DNA of 64,000 bases from Pseudomonas allokribbensis (GTDB lineage Bacteria; Pseudomonadota; Gammaproteobacteria; Pseudomonadales; Pseudomonadaceae): assembly GCF_014863605.1 (NCBI RefSeq), contig NZ_CP062252.1:6115501-6179500 (forward strand), read 5' to 3'. Position numbers and translations under genes: made by a program. Every line of letters begins with the position of its first letter. Position 1 is the stretch's first letter. Positions 54,257 to 63,275 of the stretch are shown one piece after another. The notes under the pieces are model-generated. The model was not told where the DNA came from and searched no databases. It was given only the letters and a program-made list of their open reading frames with translations.

Positions 54257-55636
54257 GTGACTGAACTGACTCCACTGCAAAACCTCTGGCTCACCGAAAC
54301 CGTGCGCCTGCGCGAAGAACACGCAGGCCCGCTGGACGATCTGGAAGCCAATCGCCTGGCCCGCGCGGCCGGCGGCGATCTGCCGAGCCGCATTCAACGC
54401 CGGGCCTTGTGGCTGGCCGAGCGCGATGGCCTGACCTCTGCGCTCAAGCATTGGCTGCAAGGCGCGCGCCTGGCGCTGCTGTTGATGGTGCTGCTGGCCT
54501 GCGTGACCGGTGCCGGGATGGCCTTTTCCACACTGGGCGACGGCACGCGAGCGGTGAATATTTTCTGGGCGCTGGGCACATTGCTCGGGGTGAATCTGAT
54601 CCTGCTGCTGAGCTGGCTGTTCGGCCTGCTGTTCGCCGGTGAACACGGCGCAGCACTCGGCCGGCTGTGGCTATGGCTCAGCGAAAAATTTGCCCGGGAT
54701 GCCAAAGCCGCGCAACTACCACCCGCGCTGCTGGTGTTGCTGCAACGGCACAAACTCAACCGCTGGGCGCTCGGTACGCTGGTCAATGGCCTGTGGCTGC
54801 TGATTATGCTCAGTGCCTTGAGCATGCTGGTACTGATGATGGCCGCCCGACGCTATGACTTCATCTGGGAAAGCACGTTATTCGGTGCCGACTTCTTCAC
54901 CGCCCTGACGGATGCATTGGCGGTCATTCCCAATACGTTGGGTTGGTCTGCGCCACGTGTGGACATGATTCGCATAACGCTGGATACCGATTACAACCGC
55001 GAACTGGTTCGCCAGTCCTGGGCGATCTGGCTGGTCGGTGCGGTGTTGATCTATGGGGTTCTGCCACGGCTGGCCTTGATGCTGTTCTGCCGCTGGCGCT
55101 GGAAACGCGGGCGCGATCGCTTGCGTCTGGACCTGAACCTGCCCGGCTACGCCCAGTTACGCGAACGGCTGATGCCGACCAGCGAACGCCTGGGCATTAC
55201 CGACCCTGAGCCTGCGCAACTGCACCGCGTCGAAATCGCCGTCGGCGAACACGCCAGCGATGGCGCCCTGCTGGTGGCGATCGAGCTCGACGATCAGCAC
55301 CCATGGCCGCCGGCGCTGCCGAAGAACGTCAGCAACGCCGGCATCCTCGACAGTCGTGAATCACGCAACAAACTGCTCGAACAGCTCAGCCGTTTTCCGC
55401 CGGCACGCCTCGCGATTGCCTGCGATCCGAGACGCTCCCCGGATCGCGGCAGCCTTGCGCTGATCGCCGAGCTGGCGCGCAATGCCGCCGCGACCCGAAT
55501 CTGGCTGTTGCAGGCGCCGCCGGGACAAGGACTGGACGCCGAACGCCTCGGCGACTGGCACGTGGCGCTGCAACAACTCGAACTGCCGTTCGCCGATTGC
55601 GCCCCGTTGAACTGGCTGGAGCACGGACATGACTGA
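54257..55636 (+). CDS. DUF2868 domain-containing membrane protein
   Basis: A 459-residue protein starting at GTG 54257. The N-terminal ~65 residues are cytoplasmic and charged. Helices follow around ARLALLLMVLLACVTGAGMAF, LGTLLGVNLILLLSWLFGLLFAG, TLVNGLWLLIMLSALSMLVLMMA and IWLVGAVLIYGVLPRLALMLF, and then a ~200-residue soluble C-terminal region. DUF2868 has no known function. It overlaps the following GTPase gene by eight bases, and the pair is conserved, so they are likely to work together at the inner membrane. Confidence 0.87.
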   Translation: MTELTPLQNLWLTETVRLREEHAGPLDDLEANRLARAAGGDLPSRIQRRALWLAERDGLTSALKHWLQGARLALLLMVLLACVTGAGMAFSTLGDGTRAVNIFWALGTLLGVNLILLLSWLFGLLFAGEHGAALGRLWLWLSEKFARDAKAAQLPPALLVLLQRHKLNRWALGTLVNGLWLLIMLSALSMLVLMMAARRYDFIWESTLFGADFFTALTDALAVIPNTLGWSAPRVDMIRITLDTDYNRELVRQSWAIWLVGAVLIYGVLPRLALMLFCRWRWKRGRDRLRLDLNLPGYAQLRERLMPTSERLGITDPEPAQLHRVEIAVGEHASDGALLVAIELDDQHPWPPALPKNVSNAGILDSRESRNKLLEQLSRFPPARLAIACDPRRSPDRGSLALIAELARNAAATRIWLLQAPPGQGLDAERLGDWHVALQQLELPFADCAPLNWLEHGHD

Positions 55637-57014
55637 TGCCTGGAAAGCACCGCTGAAACTGGCCGTGGTCGGTCACACCAACGTCGGCAAGACTTCGCTG
55701 CTGCGCACTCTGACCCGCGATGTCGGTTTCGGCGAAGTCTCCCATCGCCCGAGCACCACGCGGCATGTCGAAGGCGCGCGGTTGTCGGTGGATGGCGAAC
55801 CATTGCTTGACCTCTACGACACGCCGGGCCTGGAAGACGCCATCGCCCTGCTGGATTTTCTCGAGCGCCTGGAACGCCCCGGCGAACGCCTCGACGGCCC
55901 GGCGCGGTTGGCGCGGTTTCTCGACGGCAGCGAAGCGCGCCAGCGTTTCGAACAGGAAGCCAAAGTGTTGCGGCAACTGCTCGACTCCGACGCCGGCCTG
56001 TATGTGATCGACGCCCGAGAACCGGTACTGGCCAAGTACCGTGATGAACTGGAGGTGCTGGCCAGTTGCGGCAAGCCGTTGCTACCGGTGTTGAATTTCG
56101 TCAGCAGTGCCAACCACCGCGAGCCGGACTGGCGTGAAGCACTGGCGCGCCTGGGACTGCACGCGCTGGTGCGCTTCGACAGCGTCGCCCCGCCCGAGGA
56201 TGGTGAGCGACGACTGTACGAAAGCCTCGCGTTGCTGCTGGAAAATGCCCGCCCCCAGCTTGAACGGCTGATCGCCGATCAACAGGCCCAACGCCTCGCC
56301 CGTGAGCAAAGTGCCGCACGCCTGATCGCCGAATTGCTGATCGACTGTGCTGCGTGCCGGCGCAGTGTGGCGAGCAATGCTGAACAGGAACAACAGGCCA
56401 TCAGCGAACTGCGCAAGGCCGTGCGCCAACGCGAGCAGAAATGCGTCGAAGCGCTGCTCAAGCTCTACGCCTTCCGACCGCAAGACGCCGCGGCCAGTGA
56501 TTTGCCGCTGCTCGACGGGCGTTGGGGCGATGACCTGTTCAATCCGGAAACCCTCAAGCAACTGGGGGTGCGGGTCGGCGGCGGGATTGCGGCCGGCGCA
56601 GCGGCCGGTGCAGGTGTGGATCTGCTGGTGGGCGGCATCACCCTCGGCGCCGCCGCCCTGGCCGGCGCAATTGCCGGCGGCGCCCTGCAAACCGCCCGCA
56701 GCTACGGCAATCGCCTGCTGGGCAAGATCAAGGGACAAAGGGAACTGACGGTCGACGACAACGTGTTGCGCCTGCTGGCGCTGCGTCAGCGGCAACTGTT
56801 GCAAGCGCTGAATGCCCGTGGTCATGCGGCGATTGATGCCGTTCAAGTGGCGACGCCACAGGACAAGACCTGGCGCGAAGGCAAGTTGCCGGAGGCGCTG
56901 AACATCGCCCGGGCCCACCCGCAATGGTCGTCACTCAATCCGCATCCGAAGCTGAATCAGGCCCAGCGCCAGGAACAGATCGAAGGACTGGTGGGCAAGG
57001 TGCTCGAACTCTAG
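55629..57014 (+). CDS. DUF3482 GTPase
   Basis: A 461-residue Era-like GTPase. G1 is VVGHTNVGKTSLLRTL, the switch region is RPSTTRHVEG, and G3 is LYDTPGLEDA. The usual NKxD G4 motif is not obvious; the stretch LPVLNFVSSAN follows the expected strand. The middle third is a Gln/Arg/Glu-rich coiled coil. A Gly/Ala-rich hydrophobic hairpin (RVGGGIAAGAAAGAGVDLLVG then GAAALAGAIAGGALQTA) may insert into membrane. The function is unknown. The stop overlaps that of the convergent downstream gene. Confidence 0.88.
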   Translation: MTDAWKAPLKLAVVGHTNVGKTSLLRTLTRDVGFGEVSHRPSTTRHVEGARLSVDGEPLLDLYDTPGLEDAIALLDFLERLERPGERLDGPARLARFLDGSEARQRFEQEAKVLRQLLDSDAGLYVIDAREPVLAKYRDELEVLASCGKPLLPVLNFVSSANHREPDWREALARLGLHALVRFDSVAPPEDGERRLYESLALLLENARPQLERLIADQQAQRLAREQSAARLIAELLIDCAACRRSVASNAEQEQQAISELRKAVRQREQKCVEALLKLYAFRPQDAAASDLPLLDGRWGDDLFNPETLKQLGVRVGGGIAAGAAAGAGVDLLVGGITLGAAALAGAIAGGALQTARSYGNRLLGKIKGQRELTVDDNVLRLLALRQRQLLQALNARGHAAIDAVQVATPQDKTWREGKLPEALNIARAHPQWSSLNPHPKLNQAQRQEQIEGLVGKVLEL

Positions 57015-57436
57015 AGCCAGCCAACCTTGAGGAACTGCTTGACCAGCGCCGTCACGCGGCTGCGATCCGTGCGATTGGCGCGCCCGTCGTTGTCGACGTC
57101 CGAACACAGGACAACCTCAAAGCCACCATCGTTATCCAGATCATGAACGGCAGCTTTGTAAGCGATGGTTTCACCCTGGTGAAAGTGCAGCCTCACTGAC
57201 TCCGGCGTTCCATCGCTGCCGGGGTTCAGGGCAAAGATCCGTAGATGACGGGTGTCCTCATCGGCCGCGTTGAACCAGGCGCATTTCAGATAGGTGCTGG
57301 AGAAGCTGCGCAGTTGCGCGACTTCACGGGCCGAGGCTTCGCGCCAGTCCTGTTCGCTGTCATGAAAACGCAGCTGGACACTGTCCCCTGCGCCGCTGCC
57401 CGATCGATCCCGGGCAATCACTTTCAAAAAACGCAT
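57011..57436 (-). CDS. Small protein with two EF-hand-like loops, function unknown
   Basis: A 141-residue protein from ATG 57436 (MRFLKVIARDRSG); the frame is open to 57484. The N-terminal ~95 residues look beta-rich (SVQLRFHDSEQDWREA; SVRLHFHQGETIAYKAAVH). The C-terminal part has two calcium-loop-like stretches. DLDNDGGFEVVL (99-110) lacks the twelfth acidic residue. DVDNDGRANRTD (113-124) has Asp at positions 1, 3, 5 and 12, which fits a canonical loop. No signal peptide is visible. I do not recognise the family. Its TAG stop shares CTAG with the GTPase stop on the other strand. Confidence 0.78.
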   Translation of the reverse strand: MRFLKVIARDRSGSGAGDSVQLRFHDSEQDWREASAREVAQLRSFSSTYLKCAWFNAADEDTRHLRIFALNPGSDGTPESVRLHFHQGETIAYKAAVHDLDNDGGFEVVLCSDVDNDGRANRTDRSRVTALVKQFLKVGWL

Positions 57437-57521
57437 CCGTGCGCTCCTTCGGCAAAAAACCAGTCTGTGCCGAAGGAGCAACACGCGCCATGCACCGTTT
57501 CCCGGTTTGGCGTAAGAAGGT

Positions 57522-58088
57522 TCAGCGCGCCTCGCGGGACAGCAATGTGAAAGCCTTGTGCTTCAACACCGCAAGATCCATCACCGGCACCGCCATCTCC
57601 TTCGCCAGCTCATCCCACTGGCGCATCCGCAAACTCACAGCGCACAACGGATCCCGCTCGAACGCATCGGCTTCAGCCTCCGTCATCACCCCGCCCTGAT
57701 ATTCCAGAGTGCGTCGGCTGGCTTCGCTCAAGCGCTCGTAATAACCCGAATCCCTGAGTGTCAGATAGCGCTTGGCCTGGACGTGATACTCCACCAGACG
57801 CGCCATGCGTTCGCTGAATCCGGCCTCACGCAAATAATCGGCACCGAGGCGTTCGTGGCTGACGACGCCGTAACCGCCCATGTTCTCCGCGCCTTCGGCA
57901 CACAAGTGGCCGATGTCATGGAAGAACGCGGCGAGCACCACTTCATCGTCAAAACCTTCGGCGATGGCCAGTTGCGCCGCCTGGGACATGTGCTCGATCT
58001 GCGACACCGGTTCGCCGATATAGTCGCTGGCACCAAACCGCTCATAGAGCCCGAACACCCGGTCGATGACTTGCTCGTGACTCAACAT
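57522..58088 (-). CDS. PhnZ-like HD-domain diiron oxygenase, phosphonate catabolism
   Basis: A 188-residue HD-domain protein. Residues match those reported for the mixed-valence diiron oxygenase PhnZ with an offset of one or two: Tyr23 and Glu26 (SDYIGEPVSQIEH), His33, His57-Asp58 (FFHDIGH), His78, His102, Lys106 and Asp159. PhnZ cleaves the C-P bond of 2-amino-1-hydroxyethylphosphonate to glycine and phosphate. The substrate here is inferred from this match and from the phosphonate transporter genes beside it. It is the last gene of the operon and overlaps the FAD oxidase stop by one base (TGATG). Confidence 0.85.
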   Translation of the reverse strand: MLSHEQVIDRVFGLYERFGASDYIGEPVSQIEHMSQAAQLAIAEGFDDEVVLAAFFHDIGHLCAEGAENMGGYGVVSHERLGADYLREAGFSERMARLVEYHVQAKRYLTLRDSGYYERLSEASRRTLEYQGGVMTEAEADAFERDPLCAVSLRMRQWDELAKEMAVPVMDLAVLKHKAFTLLSREAR

Positions 58089-59221
58089 CAGTTCTCTCCA
58101 AAAAGCTGTGCGACATTGCGCTCGGCCATGGCCGGGCCGACGCTCATGCCGACGCCGCTGTGCATCAGCGCCACACTCAGCCCCGGCGCCGGACGCAGGA
58201 ACGAAAACGGCCCCGGCCCCCGAGAACCATAGACACCCTGCCAGCGCTCGACCACTTGCACCTTGCAGCCGAGGGTCTGTTCGGCCAGCTCGAGCATCCA
58301 GTTGTCGACCTGCTCGGCGTTGAACGGCGACGGATCGCTGCCGTAATGGTGCGAGTCGCCGATGATCAGTTCGCCATACGGCGTCGGGCTGATCAGCAGG
58401 TGAATGCCGTTTTCCTGCAGGTGCGGTTGCTCGCGCAGGATTTGCGCCTGCACCGCTGCGGCTTCCGGCAAGTCGGCGAAGGCGCCGTAGTGCACGCAGC
58501 TGAGGCCGGTGAGCAAGGCGTGTTGCAGGTTCAGGTCAATTTGCGGCCGGGCGCGGAGCATTTGCAGGCGGCAGATCTGCGGGTCGAGGGCGGCAATCGG
58601 CTCGGCCAGCAAGGTCTGATAATCGTGGCCGGAACAGACAATGATCTGCTCGGCGGTAAAAGTGCCGGCAGTGCTTTGCAGCCTCCCCGGCTCGACGTCG
58701 CGCACCAGCGTCGAGAAGTGGAACTCGACGTTGAGTTCGCGACGCAGGTAATCGATCAGCGCCGGAATCGCTTCCCGGGAATACAACTGTTGATCGTCCA
58801 TCCCGTGCAGCGCGGCGCGGTGATGACTGAACTGGCCGCCATACAGATCTCGTAATGCGGCACCGCGCAACAGGTTGACGCGATAGTCGTGCTCCACGGC
58901 GCGCCCGGCGCAGAAGGCTTCGAGCAAGTGCTCTTCGGCCTCGGTACGGGCGAACAGGTACGAGCCGTTGCGCTTGAGTTGCAGGCCGGCGAGCTGCGCC
59001 CACTGACCCCAGATCTCGCGGCTGGCCTTGGCCAGTTCGAGCATCGGGCCCGGTGGCTGACCGGTGACCAGTGCCTGGCCGAAGTTGCGAACCGACGCGC
59101 CGAGTGGCGTAGCGGTGCGCTCGAAAACCGTGATTTTGAGACCACGCCGGGCGGCGGCATAGGCGTGGGACAGGCCCAGGATGCCGGCGCCGACGATCAG
59201 CAAGTCTTTGTGTTGTGTCAT
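58088..59221 (-). CDS. FAD-dependent oxidoreductase of phosphonate catabolism clusters (TIGR03364-like)
   Basis: A 377-residue DAO-type flavoprotein. The FAD motif is LLIVGAGILGLSHAYAAARRGLKITVFER. Later blocks are RNFGQALVTGQPPGPM and the C-terminal ALMHSGVGMSVGPAMAERNV. The architecture resembles glycine/sarcosine oxidases. Members found in 2-aminoethylphosphonate clusters are thought to oxidise the C-N bond of N-substituted aminoethylphosphonates; I infer this from context. ATG 59221 (MTQHKDLLIVGAG) is preferred to the upstream start at 59260. It is coupled to the PhnZ-like gene downstream. Confidence 0.83.
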   Translation of the reverse strand: MTQHKDLLIVGAGILGLSHAYAAARRGLKITVFERTATPLGASVRNFGQALVTGQPPGPMLELAKASREIWGQWAQLAGLQLKRNGSYLFARTEAEEHLLEAFCAGRAVEHDYRVNLLRGAALRDLYGGQFSHHRAALHGMDDQQLYSREAIPALIDYLRRELNVEFHFSTLVRDVEPGRLQSTAGTFTAEQIIVCSGHDYQTLLAEPIAALDPQICRLQMLRARPQIDLNLQHALLTGLSCVHYGAFADLPEAAAVQAQILREQPHLQENGIHLLISPTPYGELIIGDSHHYGSDPSPFNAEQVDNWMLELAEQTLGCKVQVVERWQGVYGSRGPGPFSFLRPAPGLSVALMHSGVGMSVGPAMAERNVAQLFGEN

Positions 59222-59294
59222 TGAGAGGTGCTCTGAATAAGAGACCGCCATCGCTGACAAGCCAGCGATGGGGCCCTGTCAGTCGATGAAGATT

Positions 59295-60320
59295 TTACTT
59301 GGCGACCACTTTCTCGGACTTGCCGTCATAGCGCTTGCGCCATTCGGTCAGGATCTCGTCGCGGTTCTTCGAGGCCCAGGCAAAGTCGTTCTTGATCAGG
59401 CGCTGCTCGTAGTCGGCCGGCAGTTCGGTCTGCGGCTTGGCGATGCCCGGCTGGGCGAGGACGGCGAAGTTTTCCTTGTACAGATCCATCGCCGGGGCGC
59501 TGGCGGAGAAGTCAGCCAGTTTCTTCGCAGCCTCTTCGTGCGGCGTGCCTTTGATCACGGCAGTCGCTTCGATCTCCCAGCCCAGGCCTTCCTTCGGCAG
59601 GATGATGTCCAGCGGTGCACCCTGGCGTTTCAACTGTACGGCCGGGTATTCGAAGGAAATCCCGATCGGGAATTCGCCAGCGGCCGCCAGTTTGCAAGGC
59701 TTGGAACCGGAGTGAACGTATTGGCCGATGTTCTGGTGCAGACCGTCCATGTAAGCCCAGCCCTGCTTCTCGCCGAAGGTTTGCAGCCAGGCGCTGACGT
59801 CGAGGAAACCGGTGCCGGACGAGGCCGGGTTCGGCATCACGATCTTGCCTTTGTACTCAGGCTTGGTCAGGTCCTGCCAGCTCACCGGTTTGGTCAGGCC
59901 TTGTTTCTCGGCCTCGACAGTGTTGAAGCAAATGGTTGCGGCCCAGACGTCCATGCCGACCCAGGCTGGCGGGTTGGCGGCGTCGCGGTAGTTCGCACCG
60001 ATCTTGCCCAGATCCTTCGGCGCATAGCTTTGCAGCATGCCTTGCTGATCGAGGATCGCCAGGCTCGATGCTGCCAGGCCCCACACCGCGTCAGCCTGTG
60101 GACGCTCTTTTTCGGCCAGCAGTTTGGCGGTGATGATCCCGGTGGAATCGCGCACCCACTTGATCTCGACGTCCGGGTTGGCCTTTTCGAACGCTTCCTT
60201 ATAGCTCTTAAGCTGTTCGGCTTCGAGGGCGGTGTACACCGTCAACTCGGTTTTTGCCGCGAAGGCATTCAGGCTGAAAGTAGCGAGCACAGCAGCGGCC
60301 AGGGCCATAGGCTTGAACAT
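59295..60320 (-). CDS. phnS: ABC transporter substrate-binding protein, probably for 2-aminoethylphosphonate
   Basis: A 341-residue periplasmic protein with a signal peptide ending at about residue 22 (ALAAAVLATFSLNAFAA). The mature part starts with KTELTVYTALEAEQL and continues with VRDSTGIITAKLLAEK and FNTVEAEKQGL, a pattern shared by iron(III) and aminoethylphosphonate binding proteins (PhnS-type). The context of a phosphonate oxygenase, FAD oxidase and LysR regulator favours the phosphonate ligand over iron. ATG 60320 is chosen because it begins the signal peptide; the frame is open to 60431. Confidence 0.84.
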   Translation of the reverse strand: MFKPMALAAAVLATFSLNAFAAKTELTVYTALEAEQLKSYKEAFEKANPDVEIKWVRDSTGIITAKLLAEKERPQADAVWGLAASSLAILDQQGMLQSYAPKDLGKIGANYRDAANPPAWVGMDVWAATICFNTVEAEKQGLTKPVSWQDLTKPEYKGKIVMPNPASSGTGFLDVSAWLQTFGEKQGWAYMDGLHQNIGQYVHSGSKPCKLAAAGEFPIGISFEYPAVQLKRQGAPLDIILPKEGLGWEIEATAVIKGTPHEEAAKKLADFSASAPAMDLYKENFAVLAQPGIAKPQTELPADYEQRLIKNDFAWASKNRDEILTEWRKRYDGKSEKVVAK

Positions 60321-60367
60321 GATCGTTTTCCTGTAGGTGAGTTGAGGCGATAGGGATAAGTCGTGAA

Positions 60368-62092
60368 TCAGTGACCGGGCGCCGTTTGCCGCCAGGCCTG
60401 GGAACGGCGCAGCAAGCCGCGCGAAGCCCACGCCAGCAGCAAGGACACGCCCGCCGAGGTGAACAGAATCAGGGTCGACATCGCCGCCGCGCCGCCGACG
60501 TTGCCGGCGTCATCCATGTTCAGCACCGCCACCGCCGCGAGGATGGTGTCGGGGCTGTAGAGGAAGATCGCCGCCGACACAGTGGTCATGGCCGAGACGA
60601 ACAGGTAGCGCACGATGTCCAGCAGCGCCGGCAGGCAGATGGGCACGGTAACCCGCAGGTAATGCCGGTACAGCGGCGCTTTCAGCGACAGCGCGGCGGC
60701 TTCGAACTCGGCATCGAGCTGGCGCAGCGCGGTGGTGGCGGTCATCTGCGCGGTGGTCAAATAGTGAGCAATGGTGCAGACGATCAGCAGGGTCATGGTC
60801 CCGTACAGCACGTGCAGCGGGTTGCCGGTGAGGTTGAAGAAGAAGACGTAACCCAGCCCCAGCACCAGCCCCGGCACCGCCATCGGTACGAAACTGAGCA
60901 TGCGCAAGGTCAGATTCAGCCCGCGCTGGCTGCGGGTCTTTTCCATCAGGTAGGCGCCGGTGAAGATCAGTACGCTGCCGATCAACGCCGTGCCCAGCGC
61001 CATTTTCAAACTGTTGCCGTAGGCCAGCCAGCCACCGCCGGCGGTCTCGTTGAACTGATAGTGGTTGAGTGACAGCGACAGGTTGTACGGCCAGAACTTC
61101 ACCAGCGACGAGAACACCGCCATGCCGAACACCAGTAGCAACGCCGCACTGATCAACAGGACGATGGCCAGATAACAGGCGTCGCGCTTCTTCGACGGTG
61201 CCGGTTTGAACACCTGGGCGCGACCGCTCATGGAGTCGCCGTGACGCCGACGCAGCCAGGCATCGACGCCGAAGCTGAACAGCGCCGGCAGCAGCAGAAC
61301 CATGCCGATCAATGCGCCGCGACCGAATTGCTGTTGGCCGACCACCGCTTTGTAGGCTTCCAGCGCCAGCACCTGATAGTCGCCACCGACCACTACCGGC
61401 ACACCGAAATCGGTGATGGTCAGGGTGAACACCAGACAGAACGCGGCGAACACAGCCTGGCGAGTCGCCGGCCAGGTGATGCTGCGGAAGGCTTTCGCAG
61501 GACTGGCGCCCATGCTCGACGCGGCGTCGAACAGTCGCGCATCCGCCAGCGACAGGGCTGACAGCAAAATCATCAAGGCGTGTGGGAAGGTGTAGATCAC
61601 CTCACCCAGAACAATCCCCCAGAAACCGTAGATGTTGTCCGACAGCAGCCCGCGCAACATGCCCTGATTGCCGAACAGATAGACCAGGGCAATCCCCGGC
61701 AACATCGACGGCGCCATCAGCGGCAGCAGGGAAATCCCGCGCCAGATGCCTTTGGCGGGAATCAACGTGCGTTGCAACGCGTAGGCAAACAGGTAGGCCA
61801 GCGGTACGACGATGGCCGCGACGCTGAGGGAAACCTTCAGGCTGTTACCGAGCAACCAGTGAAAATTGTCGCTGGTCACCAGTTCCTTCGCCGCCAACCA
61901 GCCACCGCCCTGCCCGGCTTCGCTGCTGAAACCACGCCAGAAGATCGCCAGCAACGGCAACAGCACCGCCACACCGAGCAGCACCAGCAGCAGGAGTTTG
62001 CCGCCGAGGACGAAGATCCGGTCGCCGACCTCGGCCCCGGACACCTGCCGCGCCTGCTTTTGCGGTAGCGGCAGTGCGAGGTTGCTGTTCAT
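60368..62092 (-). CDS. ABC transporter permease with two fused membrane domains, probably aminoethylphosphonate
   Basis: A 574-residue protein containing two binding-protein-dependent permease domains in tandem, about 12 helices in all. The first half runs from LLLLVLLGVAVLLPLLAIFW through ISLLPLMAPSMLPGIALVYLFG and VFTLTITDFGVPVVVG. The second half runs from LAIVLLISAALLLVFGMAVF through LSFVPMAVPGLVLGLGYVFFF and IVRYLFVSAMTTVSAAIFLYSPD. Each half has an EAA-like loop. ATG 62092 overlaps the ATPase stop (TGATG), so translation is coupled. The frame extends further upstream but overlaps the ATPase gene. Confidence 0.88.
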   Translation of the reverse strand: MNSNLALPLPQKQARQVSGAEVGDRIFVLGGKLLLLVLLGVAVLLPLLAIFWRGFSSEAGQGGGWLAAKELVTSDNFHWLLGNSLKVSLSVAAIVVPLAYLFAYALQRTLIPAKGIWRGISLLPLMAPSMLPGIALVYLFGNQGMLRGLLSDNIYGFWGIVLGEVIYTFPHALMILLSALSLADARLFDAASSMGASPAKAFRSITWPATRQAVFAAFCLVFTLTITDFGVPVVVGGDYQVLALEAYKAVVGQQQFGRGALIGMVLLLPALFSFGVDAWLRRRHGDSMSGRAQVFKPAPSKKRDACYLAIVLLISAALLLVFGMAVFSSLVKFWPYNLSLSLNHYQFNETAGGGWLAYGNSLKMALGTALIGSVLIFTGAYLMEKTRSQRGLNLTLRMLSFVPMAVPGLVLGLGYVFFFNLTGNPLHVLYGTMTLLIVCTIAHYLTTAQMTATTALRQLDAEFEAAALSLKAPLYRHYLRVTVPICLPALLDIVRYLFVSAMTTVSAAIFLYSPDTILAAVAVLNMDDAGNVGGAAAMSTLILFTSAGVSLLLAWASRGLLRRSQAWRQTAPGH

Positions 62093-63168
62093 CAGGCAAA
62101 CACCTGCAGGCTGCGTGGCGGCAAGGCGACCATGATTTGCTGGGCGCCGAGGCGCGGCATGGCTTCCGGTGCCAGTTCGGCGAGCAAGGCGTGGCCGGGC
62201 AATTGATCGAGCTCGAAGCTCATGCGGCAGCGGTTGCCGAGGAAAGTGATCTCGCGGACCTTGGCCGGGAACAGGTTTTCTTCGTGCACCAGCGGATTGA
62301 CGTTGATCGCTTCCGGACGGCAGAACAGTCGGCCCGACGGGCTGTGGACGCTGCCGTCGGCCAGACGCAGGTTCATCCCGCCGACCTTGGCGTGGCTGTC
62401 GCTGCTGCGCTGGAACGGCAGCCAGTTGCCCTGGCCGACGAACTCGGCCACAAATGGCGTGGCCGGGCGGTTGTAGATTTCCTGCGGGGTGGCGTACTGC
62501 TCGACCTTGCCGTTGTTCATCACGGCGATGCGGTCGGCCATCAGCATGGCTTCGTCCTGATTGTGGGTGACCATCAGGGTGGTGATGCCGAGGTTGCGTT
62601 GCAGCTGACGCAACTCGGTGCACAGATGCTCGCGGACGCGGGCGTCGAGGGCCGACATCGGTTCGTCGAGCAGCAACAGCGACGGCGCGGGGGCCAAGGC
62701 TCGGGCCAGTGCGACCCGTTGCTGCTGGCCGCCGGACAACTGGCCCGGGTACTTTTTCTCACTGCCGGTGAGGCCGACCAGTTCCAGCATCTGACCGACG
62801 CGACGGCGCACTTCATCACGGCCGCTGCCGGCGAGGCCGTAGGCAATGTTCGCTTCGACGGTCAGATTGGGGAACAGCGCGTAGGACTGGAACAGGATGC
62901 CGTAGTCCCGAGCCTGCGGCGCGAGGTGGGAAACATCGCGATCGCCGAGGTACAACTCGCCACTGTCCTGCTTCTCCAGACCGGCGATGCAGCGCAACAG
63001 CGTGGTCTTGCCACAGCCCGACGGGCCGAGCAGGCACACCAGCTCACCGGCCGCGACATCGAGGGAGACGTTATCCAGCGCGGTGAAGGCGCCGAAGCGC
63101 TTCTGCACGCCGCGCACTTTCATCGGGGCGCCGGGGTTGGTCAGGGCAGTTGCGATTGCAGGGTTCAT
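62092..63168 (-). CDS. phnT: ABC transporter ATP-binding protein, probably aminoethylphosphonate
   Basis: A 358-residue ATPase. Walker A is [19 protein letters not shown], the Q-loop is [15 protein letters not shown], the signature is [15 protein letters not shown], Walker B is [11 protein letters not shown], and the H-loop is in [11 protein letters not shown]. The C-terminal ~110 residues form a TOBE-type regulatory domain ([26 protein letters not shown]). It is the first gene of the operon ATPase-permease-binding protein-FAD oxidase-HD oxygenase. Confidence 0.9.
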   Translation of the reverse strand: MNPAIATALTNPGAPMKVRGVQKRFGAFTALDNVSLDVAAGELVCLLGPSGCGKTTLLRCIAGLEKQDSGELYLGDRDVSHLAPQARDYGILFQSYALFPNLTVEANIAYGLAGSGRDEVRRRVGQMLELVGLTGSEKKYPGQLSGGQQQRVALARALAPAPSLLLLDEPMSALDARVREHLCTELRQLQRNLGITTLMVTHNQDEAMLMADRIAVMNNGKVEQYATPQEIYNRPATPFVAEFVGQGNWLPFQRSSDSHAKVGGMNLRLADGSVHSPSGRLFCRPEAINVNPLVHEENLFPAKVREITFLGNRCRMSFELDQLPGHALLAELAPEAMPRLGAQQIMVALPPRSLQVFA

Positions 63169-63275
63169 GGACAGACCTCATCAAGCAGATGAGGCAAATC
63201 CTAGAGTTGTAATGCGTCGGTCATATGGCAACAAGGCAAAATCGACCGATAGTGGTATTCAGGGATTTGGGTTGA

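Noticed and set aside
59295..63168. Iron(III) ABC uptake system
   Set aside because: The binding protein and fused permease resemble that group, but coupling to a PhnZ-like oxygenase, an FAD oxidase and a LysR regulator points to aminoethylphosphonate.
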